Shown: positions 1 to 6,746 of the stretch, piece by piece
Layout of the letters: the number at the start of each line of letters is the position of its first letter
Numbering within the stretch: the first letter of the stretch is position 1
Source: Piscirickettsiaceae bacterium
Lineage (GTDB): Bacteria > Pseudomonadota > Gammaproteobacteria > PS1 > Pseudothioglobaceae
Length of the DNA stretch: 19,073 nucleotides
NCBI GenBank assembly: GCA_012963565.1
Contig: DTVJ01000220.1
Span: forward strand, 1-19,073
Reading direction: 5' to 3'
Program-made: the position numbers and the translations under genes
The notes under the pieces: model-generated
What the model was told of the DNA's origin: nothing
The model's database searches: none
Seen by the model: the letters and a program-made list of their open reading frames with translations, nothing else

Positions 1-376
1 TTAGTTGCTTTTCTGAGTATTGAGTGTCCCATAATTCGTTTAAAGCAATGAGTGTGGTTGCCGCATTAGAGCTTCCACCACCGAGTCCACCGCCAGTAGG
101 GATGTTTTTTACCACGGAAATATCCACGCCTAAGTCAATACCAGTCTCTTGTTGTAGGGCCTTAGCAGCTCTAATAATAAGATCTTGTGATTCTGGTACT
201 CCATCATTACCACTCACACGCTGAATGATGCCATCTTCCCTTGGAGAGAAGCTTAATTCATCGTAATAATCTAGTAATTGAAAAATGGTTTGTAGATTGT
301 GATAACCATCTTCTCGTTTAGAATTAATGTGTAGGAATAGATTGATTTTTGCAGGCGCAAGCCAGGTTTTAAACAT
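1..376 (-). CDS. ispE: 4-diphosphocytidyl-2-C-methyl-D-erythritol kinase (partial, 3' end outside window)
   Basis: IspE phosphorylates the 2-hydroxyl of CDP-methylerythritol with ATP in the non-mevalonate (MEP) isoprenoid pathway, in the cytoplasm. Translating from the ATG at 376 gives 125 residues before the window ends, out of about 280 usual for the family. The N-terminus (MFKTWLAPAKINLFLHI) matches the family, including the conserved lysine at about residue 10. Residues 22-30 carry the REDGYHNLQ segment. The GHMP-kinase glycine-rich ATP loop lies at residues 93-106 (PTGGGLGGGSSNAA). The start codon lies inside the end of orn: the two genes overlap by 8 bases, so translation is probably coupled. 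It is the last visible gene of the minus-strand string pepP-trpD-orn-ispE. The C-terminal half cannot be assessed. Confidence 0.95.
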   Translation of the reverse strand, partial: MFKTWLAPAKINLFLHINSKREDGYHNLQTIFQLLDYYDELSFSPREDGIIQRVSGNDGVPESQDLIIRAAKALQQETGIDLGVDISVVKNIPTGGGLGGGSSNAATTLIALNELWDTQYSEKQL

Positions 377-911
377 TAATAAAAACTGATCGATAATGCT
401 TTAATTCATCAATTGAGTCATATACATCGGACAGAGCCAGATGCGCTGATTCTTTACTGTACTGCATGGCGACTTCTGGCTTCCAACGTGCAACTAATTC
501 TTTTAGTGAGGTTACATCAATGTGCCTATAGTGGAAGAATTTTTCTAATTCCGGCATGTAGTTATATAAAAAACGTCTATCTTGGCAAATGCTATTGCCA
601 CACATAGGTGAGGCACCGGGGTTAACGTGTTGTTGTAAAAAATTTAGCATTTGGATTTCAGCTTGTTTGGTAGAAATATCACTCTCTTTAACGCGTTTAA
701 CCAAGCCAGAATTGGTGTGATGTTCAGTATTCCATTCGTCCATGCCTGCCAATAACTCACCACTTTGATGAATGGCTATAGATGGCCCCTCAGCCAGTAC
801 GTTTAGATCTGCATCAGTTACTACAGTTGCAATTTCAATGATGACGTCTTTTTCAGGAATTAATCCCGTCATTTCTAAATCAATCCAAATTAAGTTTGTG
901 TCTTTATTCAT
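369..911 (-). CDS. orn: Oligoribonuclease (DEDDh 3'-5' exoribonuclease)
   Basis: Orn degrades very short RNAs, including the linear dinucleotide left from cyclic di-GMP breakdown, to mononucleotides in the cytoplasm. The 180-residue length is typical. The DEDDh catalytic set is complete: D11 and E13 in WIDLEMTGL, D111 in GNSICQDRRFL, and H157 and D162 in HLALSDVYDSIDEL. A longer reading to 968 is open, but the extra 19 residues would overlap trpD and do not match the family, so I chose the ATG at 911. That start leaves a single base after the trpD stop. The 3' end overlaps the ispE start by 8 bases. No strong Shine-Dalgarno sequence is visible before the start, which fits translational coupling to trpD. 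Confidence 0.97.
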   Translation of the reverse strand: MNKDTNLIWIDLEMTGLIPEKDVIIEIATVVTDADLNVLAEGPSIAIHQSGELLAGMDEWNTEHHTNSGLVKRVKESDISTKQAEIQMLNFLQQHVNPGASPMCGNSICQDRRFLYNYMPELEKFFHYRHIDVTSLKELVARWKPEVAMQYSKESAHLALSDVYDSIDELKHYRSVFINV

Positions 912-912
912 A

Positions 913-1932
913 TTAACAACCAGTTGATTCACGGACAAAGTCATCAAGTTTTTGATGAGCAGAACCACTATTTAAAATTTCAATTGCTGTATCTACACCT
1001 GCTTGTAGTGAGTTAGCAATACCAGACACATAAATTGCAGCACCTGCATTCAAAGCAATGATGTTTTTAGCTGCACCGTCTTTGCCATCTAACGCCTGTT
1101 GGATGAGTATTAGCGAACTGTCCGCATCATCGGCCTTAATGTCATTTAGATCACCTAAAGGCAAACCAAACTCGGTTGGGTTAACGGTGTAAGTACTGAC
1201 TTTATCATCTTTTAATTCTGCTACAAATGTGTCATCTGCAATGGATATTTCATCCAGTCCATCTTTAGAATGCACTACCATTACATGTTTAGAGCCAAGG
1301 CTTTTGAGTACATTTGCAATTGGCTCAACTAAGGATTTGTCGTACACACCCATCACTTGATGGGGCGCTTTTGCCGGGTTAGTAAGTGGACCCAATACAT
1401 TAAAAATAGTACGAACGGCCAATGCCTTACGCGCACCAATGGCGTGCTTCATTGCTGAGTGATGAGCCGGTGCAAACATAAAACCAACACCAATTTTTTC
1501 AACACATTTGCTGATGTTTTCTGGACTCATATCAAGATTAACCCCTGCCGCTTCTAAAACGTCAGCACTGCCTGATTTGGAAGAAATAGAACGATTACCA
1601 TGTTTGGCTACTTGGCCACCAGCTGCTGCTACTACAAAGGCACAAGCAGTTGAAATATTAAATAAACCTAGCCCATCTCCGCCAGTACCACAAGTATCAA
1701 CCAAGTGTTTAGGATGATGAATTTGCACACCGGTTGCTAATGAGCGCATAACTTTTGCAGCTGCTGTGATCTCATCAACAGTTTCACCTTTCATTGATAG
1801 TCCAACTAAAAAACCACCGATTTGAGCATCAGTCGTTTTACCGGTCATGATGTCGGTCATCACCGCATGCATCTCATTCTCACTAAGGTCTTGTTTATTA
1901 ATAACGGCTTTAATTGCTTGTTGTATATCCAT
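913..1932 (-). CDS. trpD: Anthranilate phosphoribosyltransferase
   Basis: TrpD joins anthranilate to phosphoribosyl pyrophosphate (PRPP), the second step of tryptophan synthesis from chorismate. At 339 residues it has the usual length for a stand-alone TrpD without a fused glutamine amidotransferase domain. The PRPP-binding loop is at residues 79-87 (DTCGTGGDG). The KHGNRSISSKSGSAD segment is at 110-124, APAHHSAMKHA follows at about 154-164, and the RTIFNVLGPLTNP block is at 174-186. An AAAAAGAGAAC ribosome-binding region precedes the ATG. It follows pepP after 9 bases and precedes orn by one base. The other trp genes (trpE, trpG, trpC) are not in the window, so this trpD is separated from any trpEGDC operon on the downstream side. 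Confidence 0.97.
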   Translation of the reverse strand: MDIQQAIKAVINKQDLSENEMHAVMTDIMTGKTTDAQIGGFLVGLSMKGETVDEITAAAKVMRSLATGVQIHHPKHLVDTCGTGGDGLGLFNISTACAFVVAAAGGQVAKHGNRSISSKSGSADVLEAAGVNLDMSPENISKCVEKIGVGFMFAPAHHSAMKHAIGARKALAVRTIFNVLGPLTNPAKAPHQVMGVYDKSLVEPIANVLKSLGSKHVMVVHSKDGLDEISIADDTFVAELKDDKVSTYTVNPTEFGLPLGDLNDIKADDADSSLILIQQALDGKDGAAKNIIALNAGAAIYVSGIANSLQAGVDTAIEILNSGSAHQKLDDFVRESTGC

Positions 1933-1941
1933 GTTCTCTTT

Positions 1942-3162
1942 TTAGTTTTTCATTAGGGATTCAATCTCATTAATGGTTTTAACGAGTGATCCGGTTAATA
2001 CGGTGTTGCCTTGTTCTGTCACTAGAACATCATCCTCAATGCGAATGCCGATGTTCCAATAAATTGGATTGATTTTATCATCCTTACGAATATAAATGCC
2101 TGGTTCGACAGTGGTCACCATACCTGGCGTGAACTGACGATGTTGATTATCTTGTTTGTATTCACCCACGTCGTGTACATCAAGCCCTAACCAGTGGCCA
2201 GTGCCATGCATGTAGAATTGTGATAAATCACCACCTTGTTGAAGAATACCTAATCCAAGCAAACCTTGTTGAATGACATGTGTGGCAATTTGATGAGGTT
2301 TGAAAACTGCCTCACTAGGCTTGATACTTTCAATGGCAGCCAATTGTGCATCGAGTACGATTTGATAAATTTGTTGTTGTGCTTCGCTGAATTTGCCATT
2401 GATAGGAAAAGTACGCGTGATGTCTGAGGCATAACCTTCGACTTCACAGCCAGCATCAATCAACAATAGGTCACCGTCTTTTAAAACTTTGTTGTTTTCA
2501 ATATAGTGCAAGACACAAGCATTTTCACCACCCGCAACAATCGGTGTATAGGCGTGTTCACTATTATTTTTTCTAAAGCCTGCATCAAAAACACTGGCAA
2601 TTTCAAATTCAAATAGACCAGCCTTAGTTTGTTGCATGGCTGACTCATGTGCTTGAACGGATATATTTGCAGCTTTTTGCATCAACTCGATTTCTTCAGT
2701 ACTTTTAATCAGGCGCATTTCATGCACATAAGTAGCTAAAGATTGATATTGAGACTTTGATAACAACTGAATAATTTCGTCATCTAAGGTGCACGGCTTA
2801 AAGTCGTAATACAGTTGACTAGCATCAGCTATTAATTGAGGTAATATTTCTTTTAACTGACTGATAGAGTAGGCTTGATCAGCCTTTAATGTTTGTGGTG
2901 CATCTTTGACGCCTAAGCGTTTTCCGTCCCAAATTTCTCTGGCAGGATCTTTGTCTCGTAAAAAAATAGTGTAAGTATCACTTGAGAAGACTGCTATTGC
3001 TTCAGGCTCTGTAAAACCCGTCAAATACCAAAAATCACTATGCGCACGAAAAGGATAATGCACATCGCCATTTCTAATTTGTTCTGAGTTAGTGGCGACA
3101 ATAACTAGAGCGCCATCATCTAGTTGGCTTAGTAATTCTTTTCTTCTGTTTTGATGTATCAT
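1942..3162 (-). CDS. pepP: Xaa-Pro aminopeptidase P (metallopeptidase M24B)
   Basis: This dimanganese peptidase removes the N-terminal residue from peptides with proline in second position and acts in cytoplasmic peptide recycling. The reading frame is open to a TTG at 3171. The ATG at 3162 gives a 406-residue product and is the better start. In the numbering from the TTG, the aminopeptidase P N-terminal domain holds HSDFWYLTGFTEPEA (residues 44-58). The creatinase-type catalytic domain carries the five metal ligands D239 (LLIDAGCE), D250 (SDITRTFP), H326 (HGTGHWLGLDVHD), E355 (TTVEPGIYI) and E379 (GIRIEDD). Length and motifs match E. coli PepP closely. The start is only 33 bases from the divergent rsmE start. 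The gene heads the minus-strand string into trpD. Confidence 0.95.
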   Translation of the reverse strand: MIHQNRRKELLSQLDDGALVIVATNSEQIRNGDVHYPFRAHSDFWYLTGFTEPEAIAVFSSDTYTIFLRDKDPAREIWDGKRLGVKDAPQTLKADQAYSISQLKEILPQLIADASQLYYDFKPCTLDDEIIQLLSKSQYQSLATYVHEMRLIKSTEEIELMQKAANISVQAHESAMQQTKAGLFEFEIASVFDAGFRKNNSEHAYTPIVAGGENACVLHYIENNKVLKDGDLLLIDAGCEVEGYASDITRTFPINGKFSEAQQQIYQIVLDAQLAAIESIKPSEAVFKPHQIATHVIQQGLLGLGILQQGGDLSQFYMHGTGHWLGLDVHDVGEYKQDNQHRQFTPGMVTTVEPGIYIRKDDKINPIYWNIGIRIEDDVLVTEQGNTVLTGSLVKTINEIESLMKN

Positions 3163-3195
3163 TATTTTCAACTATTTGTAGCGCACAAAGATACC

Positions 3196-3912
3196 ATGAA
3201 ACACGTTCGTTTGTACCAAAATACCTCTTTGCAAATTGATGATGAATTCACGCTAGATAAGTACACTTCACATCACTTGGTTAAGGTGTTGCGCTTTCCT
3301 GTGGGGCAGAATTTCACCCTATTTAATGGTGATGGTATGGACTATACAACCAAAGTACTTGAAGCTAAGAAAGATTGCGTTGTTAAAGTACTTTCTAAGG
3401 AGAAAAATTTATCTGAATCAAAACTGAATCTAACGCTAGCTCAAGGTATTGCCAAGGGTGAAAAAATGGATTTTTTGATGCAAAAGGCAGTGGAGTTGGG
3501 GGTGAATAAAATTGTACCTATCCTGAGTGAGCGTTGCGTGGTCAAACTTAAAGGTGATAAATTAACTAAGCGCCAGTCACATTGGCAAAAAATTGTCATT
3601 GGTGCGTGCGAGCAATCGGGTCGTTCAGTGGTGCCCGAAGTAGTCAATCCAATCAGTTTAGATGAGTTTCTTGATCAACCAGTGAGTAATGGTTTTGTAT
3701 TGCATCATCGATCAGAACACAGCTTATTAGACGTGGATTCGATAACCGAAGCCAGCATTTTAATTGGTCCCGAAGGCGGGCTGAGCGAGGCTGAAATTAC
3801 TCAGGCAACTGATGCAGGTTATCAGTCGTTATTGTTGGGATCTAGAGTATTGAGAACAGAAACTGCTTCATTGGTAGCCATTGCTAATATGCAGCTATTA
3901 TGGGGTAGTTAA
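3196..3912 (+). CDS. rsmE: 16S rRNA (uracil-1498-N3)-methyltransferase
   Basis: RsmE is a SPOUT-family methyltransferase that uses S-adenosylmethionine to methylate N3 of U1498 in 16S rRNA. The product from the ATG at 3196 is 238 residues, normal for the family; an upstream open stretch to 3151 overlaps pepP and is not conserved, so I excluded it. A PUA-like N-terminal domain (about 1-70) precedes the SPOUT domain. Diagnostic blocks are KGEKMDFLMQKAVELGV (88-104), ERCVVKL (112-118), EQSGRS (139-144), the S-adenosylmethionine-binding IGPEGG (190-195) and the knot segment LGSRVLRTETA (214-224). It is transcribed alone, divergent from pepP. Its last 15 bases overlap the end of the dsrS-like gene on the other strand. 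Confidence 0.96.
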   Translation: MKHVRLYQNTSLQIDDEFTLDKYTSHHLVKVLRFPVGQNFTLFNGDGMDYTTKVLEAKKDCVVKVLSKEKNLSESKLNLTLAQGIAKGEKMDFLMQKAVELGVNKIVPILSERCVVKLKGDKLTKRQSHWQKIVIGACEQSGRSVVPEVVNPISLDEFLDQPVSNGFVLHHRSEHSLLDVDSITEASILIGPEGGLSEAEITQATDAGYQSLLLGSRVLRTETASLVAIANMQLLWGS

Positions 3913-4938
3913 TAGCTTTAATGCCGCTTGAATAGGCGTTAATACATCGGATAATTTTTTGCGAATGGCTGATCCAGCTAGACTATGAGCAGAAATTGTA
4001 CTAACCGCTAATTGTTCACTGACACCTGCCAACAATAATCTAGCTTTAATTTTTTCATCATTTAATCCCAGCTGTTCCAGTACCGTTTGGGCCTGTGATT
4101 GCAATTGATCAATTTGAGCGGAAGGTTGAATCATCGGATGCGACAAATAAGTGCCTAATACTTCAAGGGTGCGGTACAGAACATGCTCTTGATTGATCTT
4201 TTTCAAAATGTGGGCGATGGTTTTTAGCAATATTTGACCTTGTTCGCTATTCACACACTCCAATTCTTTGATATCTAGATTAAATGCTACCGTGCCATCA
4301 AGGTTAGGTAGATTGTTTTTCATGCGCTCAATAAATCCCACTAAGAAGGCCGTTTTTCTCTGGCCTTGTTTCCACAATTTGTCTTTTGCTTCATGACTAA
4401 TGAGATCGCCCTGCAATACCAAGTTGGTGGTATCTATAAGCTGTGTTGTATCGTCAGTGAAAGGTAAAAACTCTAATAAATAACTGGCTATCTGCTTACC
4501 CACTAGGTGCTCAACTACAAAATCTCTAGTGAGTAAAAAACGGCCAATTTCAGCTTGTTGATCAGTATTGGTAGCACACCACCAAACCAAGTCTAGCACT
4601 TCATCATTCAAATTTTGAGAATTGGACACCGCCACCACAGCTTCGATATTACCGATTTTTAATAATGATGTTAAATTGGAAGAACTTACTTGCCCCATCC
4701 TTGACCAGCGTTTGAGATAGGAAGGGTAGCCACCCATACTACCGAGCACTTGATTGACCAATAATTTTTGTACGGCTTGAATATACTTACTACTATCAGT
4801 AGTTGGGTTTAAAGTAATGGTTTGCTCTTTTTTATCTTTGGTTAAACCAACCACCACCAATTTATAAACATCAATACGAATGGCGACGCAGGTTGAAATA
4901 AGTACATTGAGTCTGAGTGTGTCTTCAGGTGTTAGCAT
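3898..4938 (-). CDS. dsrS: DsrS-like protein (accessory protein of the reverse dsr sulfur-oxidation system)
   Basis: The sequence resembles DsrS, a soluble cytoplasmic protein encoded at the end of the dsr operon in sulfur oxidisers such as Allochromatium vinosum, where it has been linked to post-transcriptional control of dsr expression. I assign it from memory of the family, mainly the N-terminal pattern LTPEDTLRLNVLIS followed by AIRIDVYKLVV, the block GGYPSYLKRWSRMGQ, LLEFLPFTDD, and WKQGQRKTAFLVGF. No catalytic motif, signal peptide or membrane segment is visible. The ATG at 4938 gives 346 residues and places LTPED at the N-terminus. The frame stays open to ATG 5010 and TTG 5013, and neither candidate start has a good ribosome-binding site. 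It lies downstream of proC on the same strand, and no other dsr gene is in the window. An alternative is an uncharacterised family unrelated to sulfur. Confidence 0.62.
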   Translation of the reverse strand: MLTPEDTLRLNVLISTCVAIRIDVYKLVVVGLTKDKKEQTITLNPTTDSSKYIQAVQKLLVNQVLGSMGGYPSYLKRWSRMGQVSSSNLTSLLKIGNIEAVVAVSNSQNLNDEVLDLVWWCATNTDQQAEIGRFLLTRDFVVEHLVGKQIASYLLEFLPFTDDTTQLIDTTNLVLQGDLISHEAKDKLWKQGQRKTAFLVGFIERMKNNLPNLDGTVAFNLDIKELECVNSEQGQILLKTIAHILKKINQEHVLYRTLEVLGTYLSHPMIQPSAQIDQLQSQAQTVLEQLGLNDEKIKARLLLAGVSEQLAVSTISAHSLAGSAIRKKLSDVLTPIQAALKLLTTP

Positions 4939-5009
4939 TGATAAGTTGATTGAGTTTTGATAGCGTCTATTAAAAATAGCAACGTATGCTTTTCTGGTAC
5001 CAATTATCA

Positions 5010-5143
5010 TCAAAAATCGAGATTGGTATGCCGGATAAAATCAAGGGTATTGTTGAATAGGTTGGTTGTTCCTTTGAATGATAATACAAGTTTATCGAGT
5101 GTGATTTTAACGCCTAAATCTTGATGATTAATTCATCAGTCAT
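5010..5143 (-). pseudogene. Possible frameshifted small gene between proC and the dsrS-like gene
   Basis: An ATG at 5143 overlaps the proC stop by 8 bases and opens MTDELIIK, then meets TAG within ten codons. One frame over, starting at the same point, the codons stay open for about 38 residues: DLGVKITLDKLVLSF, GTTNLFNNTLDF, IRHTNLDF. They end in a TGA (5012-5010) that shares its A with the next ATG (TGATG at 5012-5008). Start overlapping the previous stop, end overlapping the next start, and a coherent amphipathic translation across one frame change suggest a small gene broken by a one-base change. It could also be a sequencing error or chance. I recognise no family. The distal frame is also the proC frame, after tandem TGA stops. 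Confidence 0.3.
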
Positions 5144-5966
5144 AGTCGCCCAACTCAATTCCCATTTCTCTAGAACGGTCAAAAGCAGCGCGCATTGCGT
5201 GAGCAACAATCATATCAAAATTTTGCTCTTGGAATGATTCGATAGCAGCCTGTGTTGTACCATTTGGTGAAGTGACTTTGGCACGGAGCTCATGTGCAGA
5301 ATCACCACTACTGTCGGCCATCATACTAGCGCCTAATGCTGTTTGAATGCTGAGTTGTTGAGCTGTTGATTCGTCAAGTCCTAATGCGGCACCTGCCTTG
5401 GCCATAGATTCGATTAGTAAAAAGAAATAAGCAGGCCCACTACCTGAAAGTGCGGTAACAGCATCTAACATTTTTTCATCTTCTACCCATAGGCAAGTAC
5501 TCACCGCGCTTAGTATTTGTTCAGCCAATGCTTTTTGATCGCCGCTAACTACATCGTTAGCCATCATGCCAGTAGCACCTTGCCCCAGTAATGCAGGCGT
5601 ATTTGGCATCGCACGAACAATGGATGCGTTTCCACCTAGCCAGCGATTAATATCAACCGCTCTTACACCAGCCGCAATAGATATAATTAATGGATTATGG
5701 CTGACGTGTTCTTGTAATTCTTTACAAACTACAGACAACACCTGCGGTTTGATCGCAAAAATAATGACATCGCATTGAGCAGCTAATTTAGTATTATCCG
5801 TGAAAACCTCAAGGTTAAATTCATCAGCTCGCAGGGATAATAGTGCTTCGTCGGTATCGCTAAGTTTGATGTTTTTTGTGGAAAATCCGCTATTAACCAA
5901 GCCGGAAACTAGTGCATAGGCCATGTTTCCAGCACCAATAAAACCGATCGTAGTAGAGTTTTGCAT
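5136..5966 (-). CDS. proC: Pyrroline-5-carboxylate reductase
   Basis: ProC reduces 1-pyrroline-5-carboxylate to L-proline with NAD(P)H, the last step of proline synthesis. The 276-residue protein has the usual family length. The N-terminal Rossmann fold shows GFIGAGNMA at residues 8-16. MPNTPALLGQGATG lies at 120-133. The C-terminal dimerisation domain carries the signature region LSGSGPAYFFLLIESMAKAGAALGL (from about 173) and VTSPNGTTQAAIESF (231-245). The start is ATG at 5966, with only a weak purine stretch (TGAGA) upstream. The neighbouring gph is divergent across a 71-base AT-rich gap that must hold both promoters. The yggS/yggT partners that often flank proC in gammaproteobacteria are absent; the dsrS-like gene follows instead. 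Confidence 0.97.
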   Translation of the reverse strand: MQNSTTIGFIGAGNMAYALVSGLVNSGFSTKNIKLSDTDEALLSLRADEFNLEVFTDNTKLAAQCDVIIFAIKPQVLSVVCKELQEHVSHNPLIISIAAGVRAVDINRWLGGNASIVRAMPNTPALLGQGATGMMANDVVSGDQKALAEQILSAVSTCLWVEDEKMLDAVTALSGSGPAYFFLLIESMAKAGAALGLDESTAQQLSIQTALGASMMADSSGDSAHELRAKVTSPNGTTQAAIESFQEQNFDMIVAHAMRAAFDRSREMGIELGDYD

Positions 5967-6037
5967 TAAAATATCTCAAATAAATATATATCGCATATTC
6001 TACCAAAATACTGTCATTAAATAATACAAGGATAACA

Positions 6038-6706
6038 ATGAAAAAATTCAACCCAAAATTAATCATGATCGATGTCGATGGCACATTAGTTGATAGTGTT
6101 CCGGACTTAGCCTATTGCGTTGATGAGTTAATGATAGCCATGGGTAGAGACAAATGGGGTGAGGCCAAGGTGCGTCACTGGGTAGGTAATGGCGTGCCAA
6201 AACTGGTAGAAAGATCACTCACGGGAGAGCTAGAAGGCACAGTTAATAAGGATGATTTTGACGAAGCCTATCCCATATTCTTAGATTTGTATGCTCATAA
6301 TACTTCAGGCCGTTCATCTTTGTATGATGGTGTCAGAGAAGGTTTGGATTATCTTAAATCGCAGGACTATACATTAGGTTGTGTGACCAACAAGGCCAAG
6401 CAATTTACCCACCCACTACTCAAAGATTTAGGTATTTTTGACGAATTCGAGATTGTAATATCTGGCGATACCCTAGAGAAGAAAAAACCAGACCCAATGC
6501 CTTTGCTTCATGCTGCTAAACACTTCAATATTGAACCAAAAGAATCCATGATGTTGGGTGATTCAATTAGTGACGTTAAAGCGTCACGCGCCGCCGGTTT
6601 TGAGATTATCTGTATGTCGTATGGCTACAATCATGGTGATGATATTCGTGATGCAAATCCAGATTTAGTCATTGATTCTATGGCTGAACTTAAAGATTAC
6701 TTATAA
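6038..6706 (+). CDS. gph: Phosphoglycolate phosphatase (HAD superfamily)
   Basis: Gph hydrolyses 2-phosphoglycolate to glycolate, which in carbon-fixing cells clears the oxygenase product of RuBisCO and elsewhere salvages DNA-repair debris. The 222-residue protein has all HAD motifs: motif I DVDGTLVDS with D12 and D14, motif II VTNKAK around T117, motif III lysine in KKKPDP (148-153), and motif IV MLGDSISDV with D175 and D179. GYNHGDDI near residues 196-203 matches the Gph subgroup. The start ATG follows an AAGG Shine-Dalgarno sequence at 6028-6031. It leads a plus-strand run with bioA 28 bases downstream. Substrate assignment within HAD hydrolases is less certain than the fold. Confidence 0.88.
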   Translation: MKKFNPKLIMIDVDGTLVDSVPDLAYCVDELMIAMGRDKWGEAKVRHWVGNGVPKLVERSLTGELEGTVNKDDFDEAYPIFLDLYAHNTSGRSSLYDGVREGLDYLKSQDYTLGCVTNKAKQFTHPLLKDLGIFDEFEIVISGDTLEKKKPDPMPLLHAAKHFNIEPKESMMLGDSISDVKASRAAGFEIICMSYGYNHGDDIRDANPDLVIDSMAELKDYL

Positions 6707-6722
6707 ATAATCAGTACAAGTA

Positions 6723-6746
6723 AAATGTATCCCTATGGATACATTT
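6723..6746 (+). repeat. Perfect 10-base inverted repeat over the bioA start codon
   Basis: AAATGTATCC (6723-6732), a four-base CTAT loop, and GGATACATTT (6737-6746) form a perfect inverted repeat. The bioA ATG (6735-6737) sits in the loop and first stem base. Folded in RNA it would be a 10-bp hairpin hiding the start codon; as DNA it could be an operator. There is no U-run after it, so it does not look like a terminator for gph. Its spacing and sequence do not match the BirA operator (TTGTAAACC and GGTTTACAA arms about 15 bases apart). Confidence 0.7.

Noticed and set aside
24..224. Plus-strand open frame at the window start
   Set aside because: It is the reverse of ispE, whose GHMP-kinase motifs are unmistakable on the minus strand.
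6723..6746. BirA operator at bioA
   Set aside because: The arms and the 4-base loop do not match the TTGTAAACC-N15-GGTTTACAA pattern; kept only as an unexplained inverted repeat.
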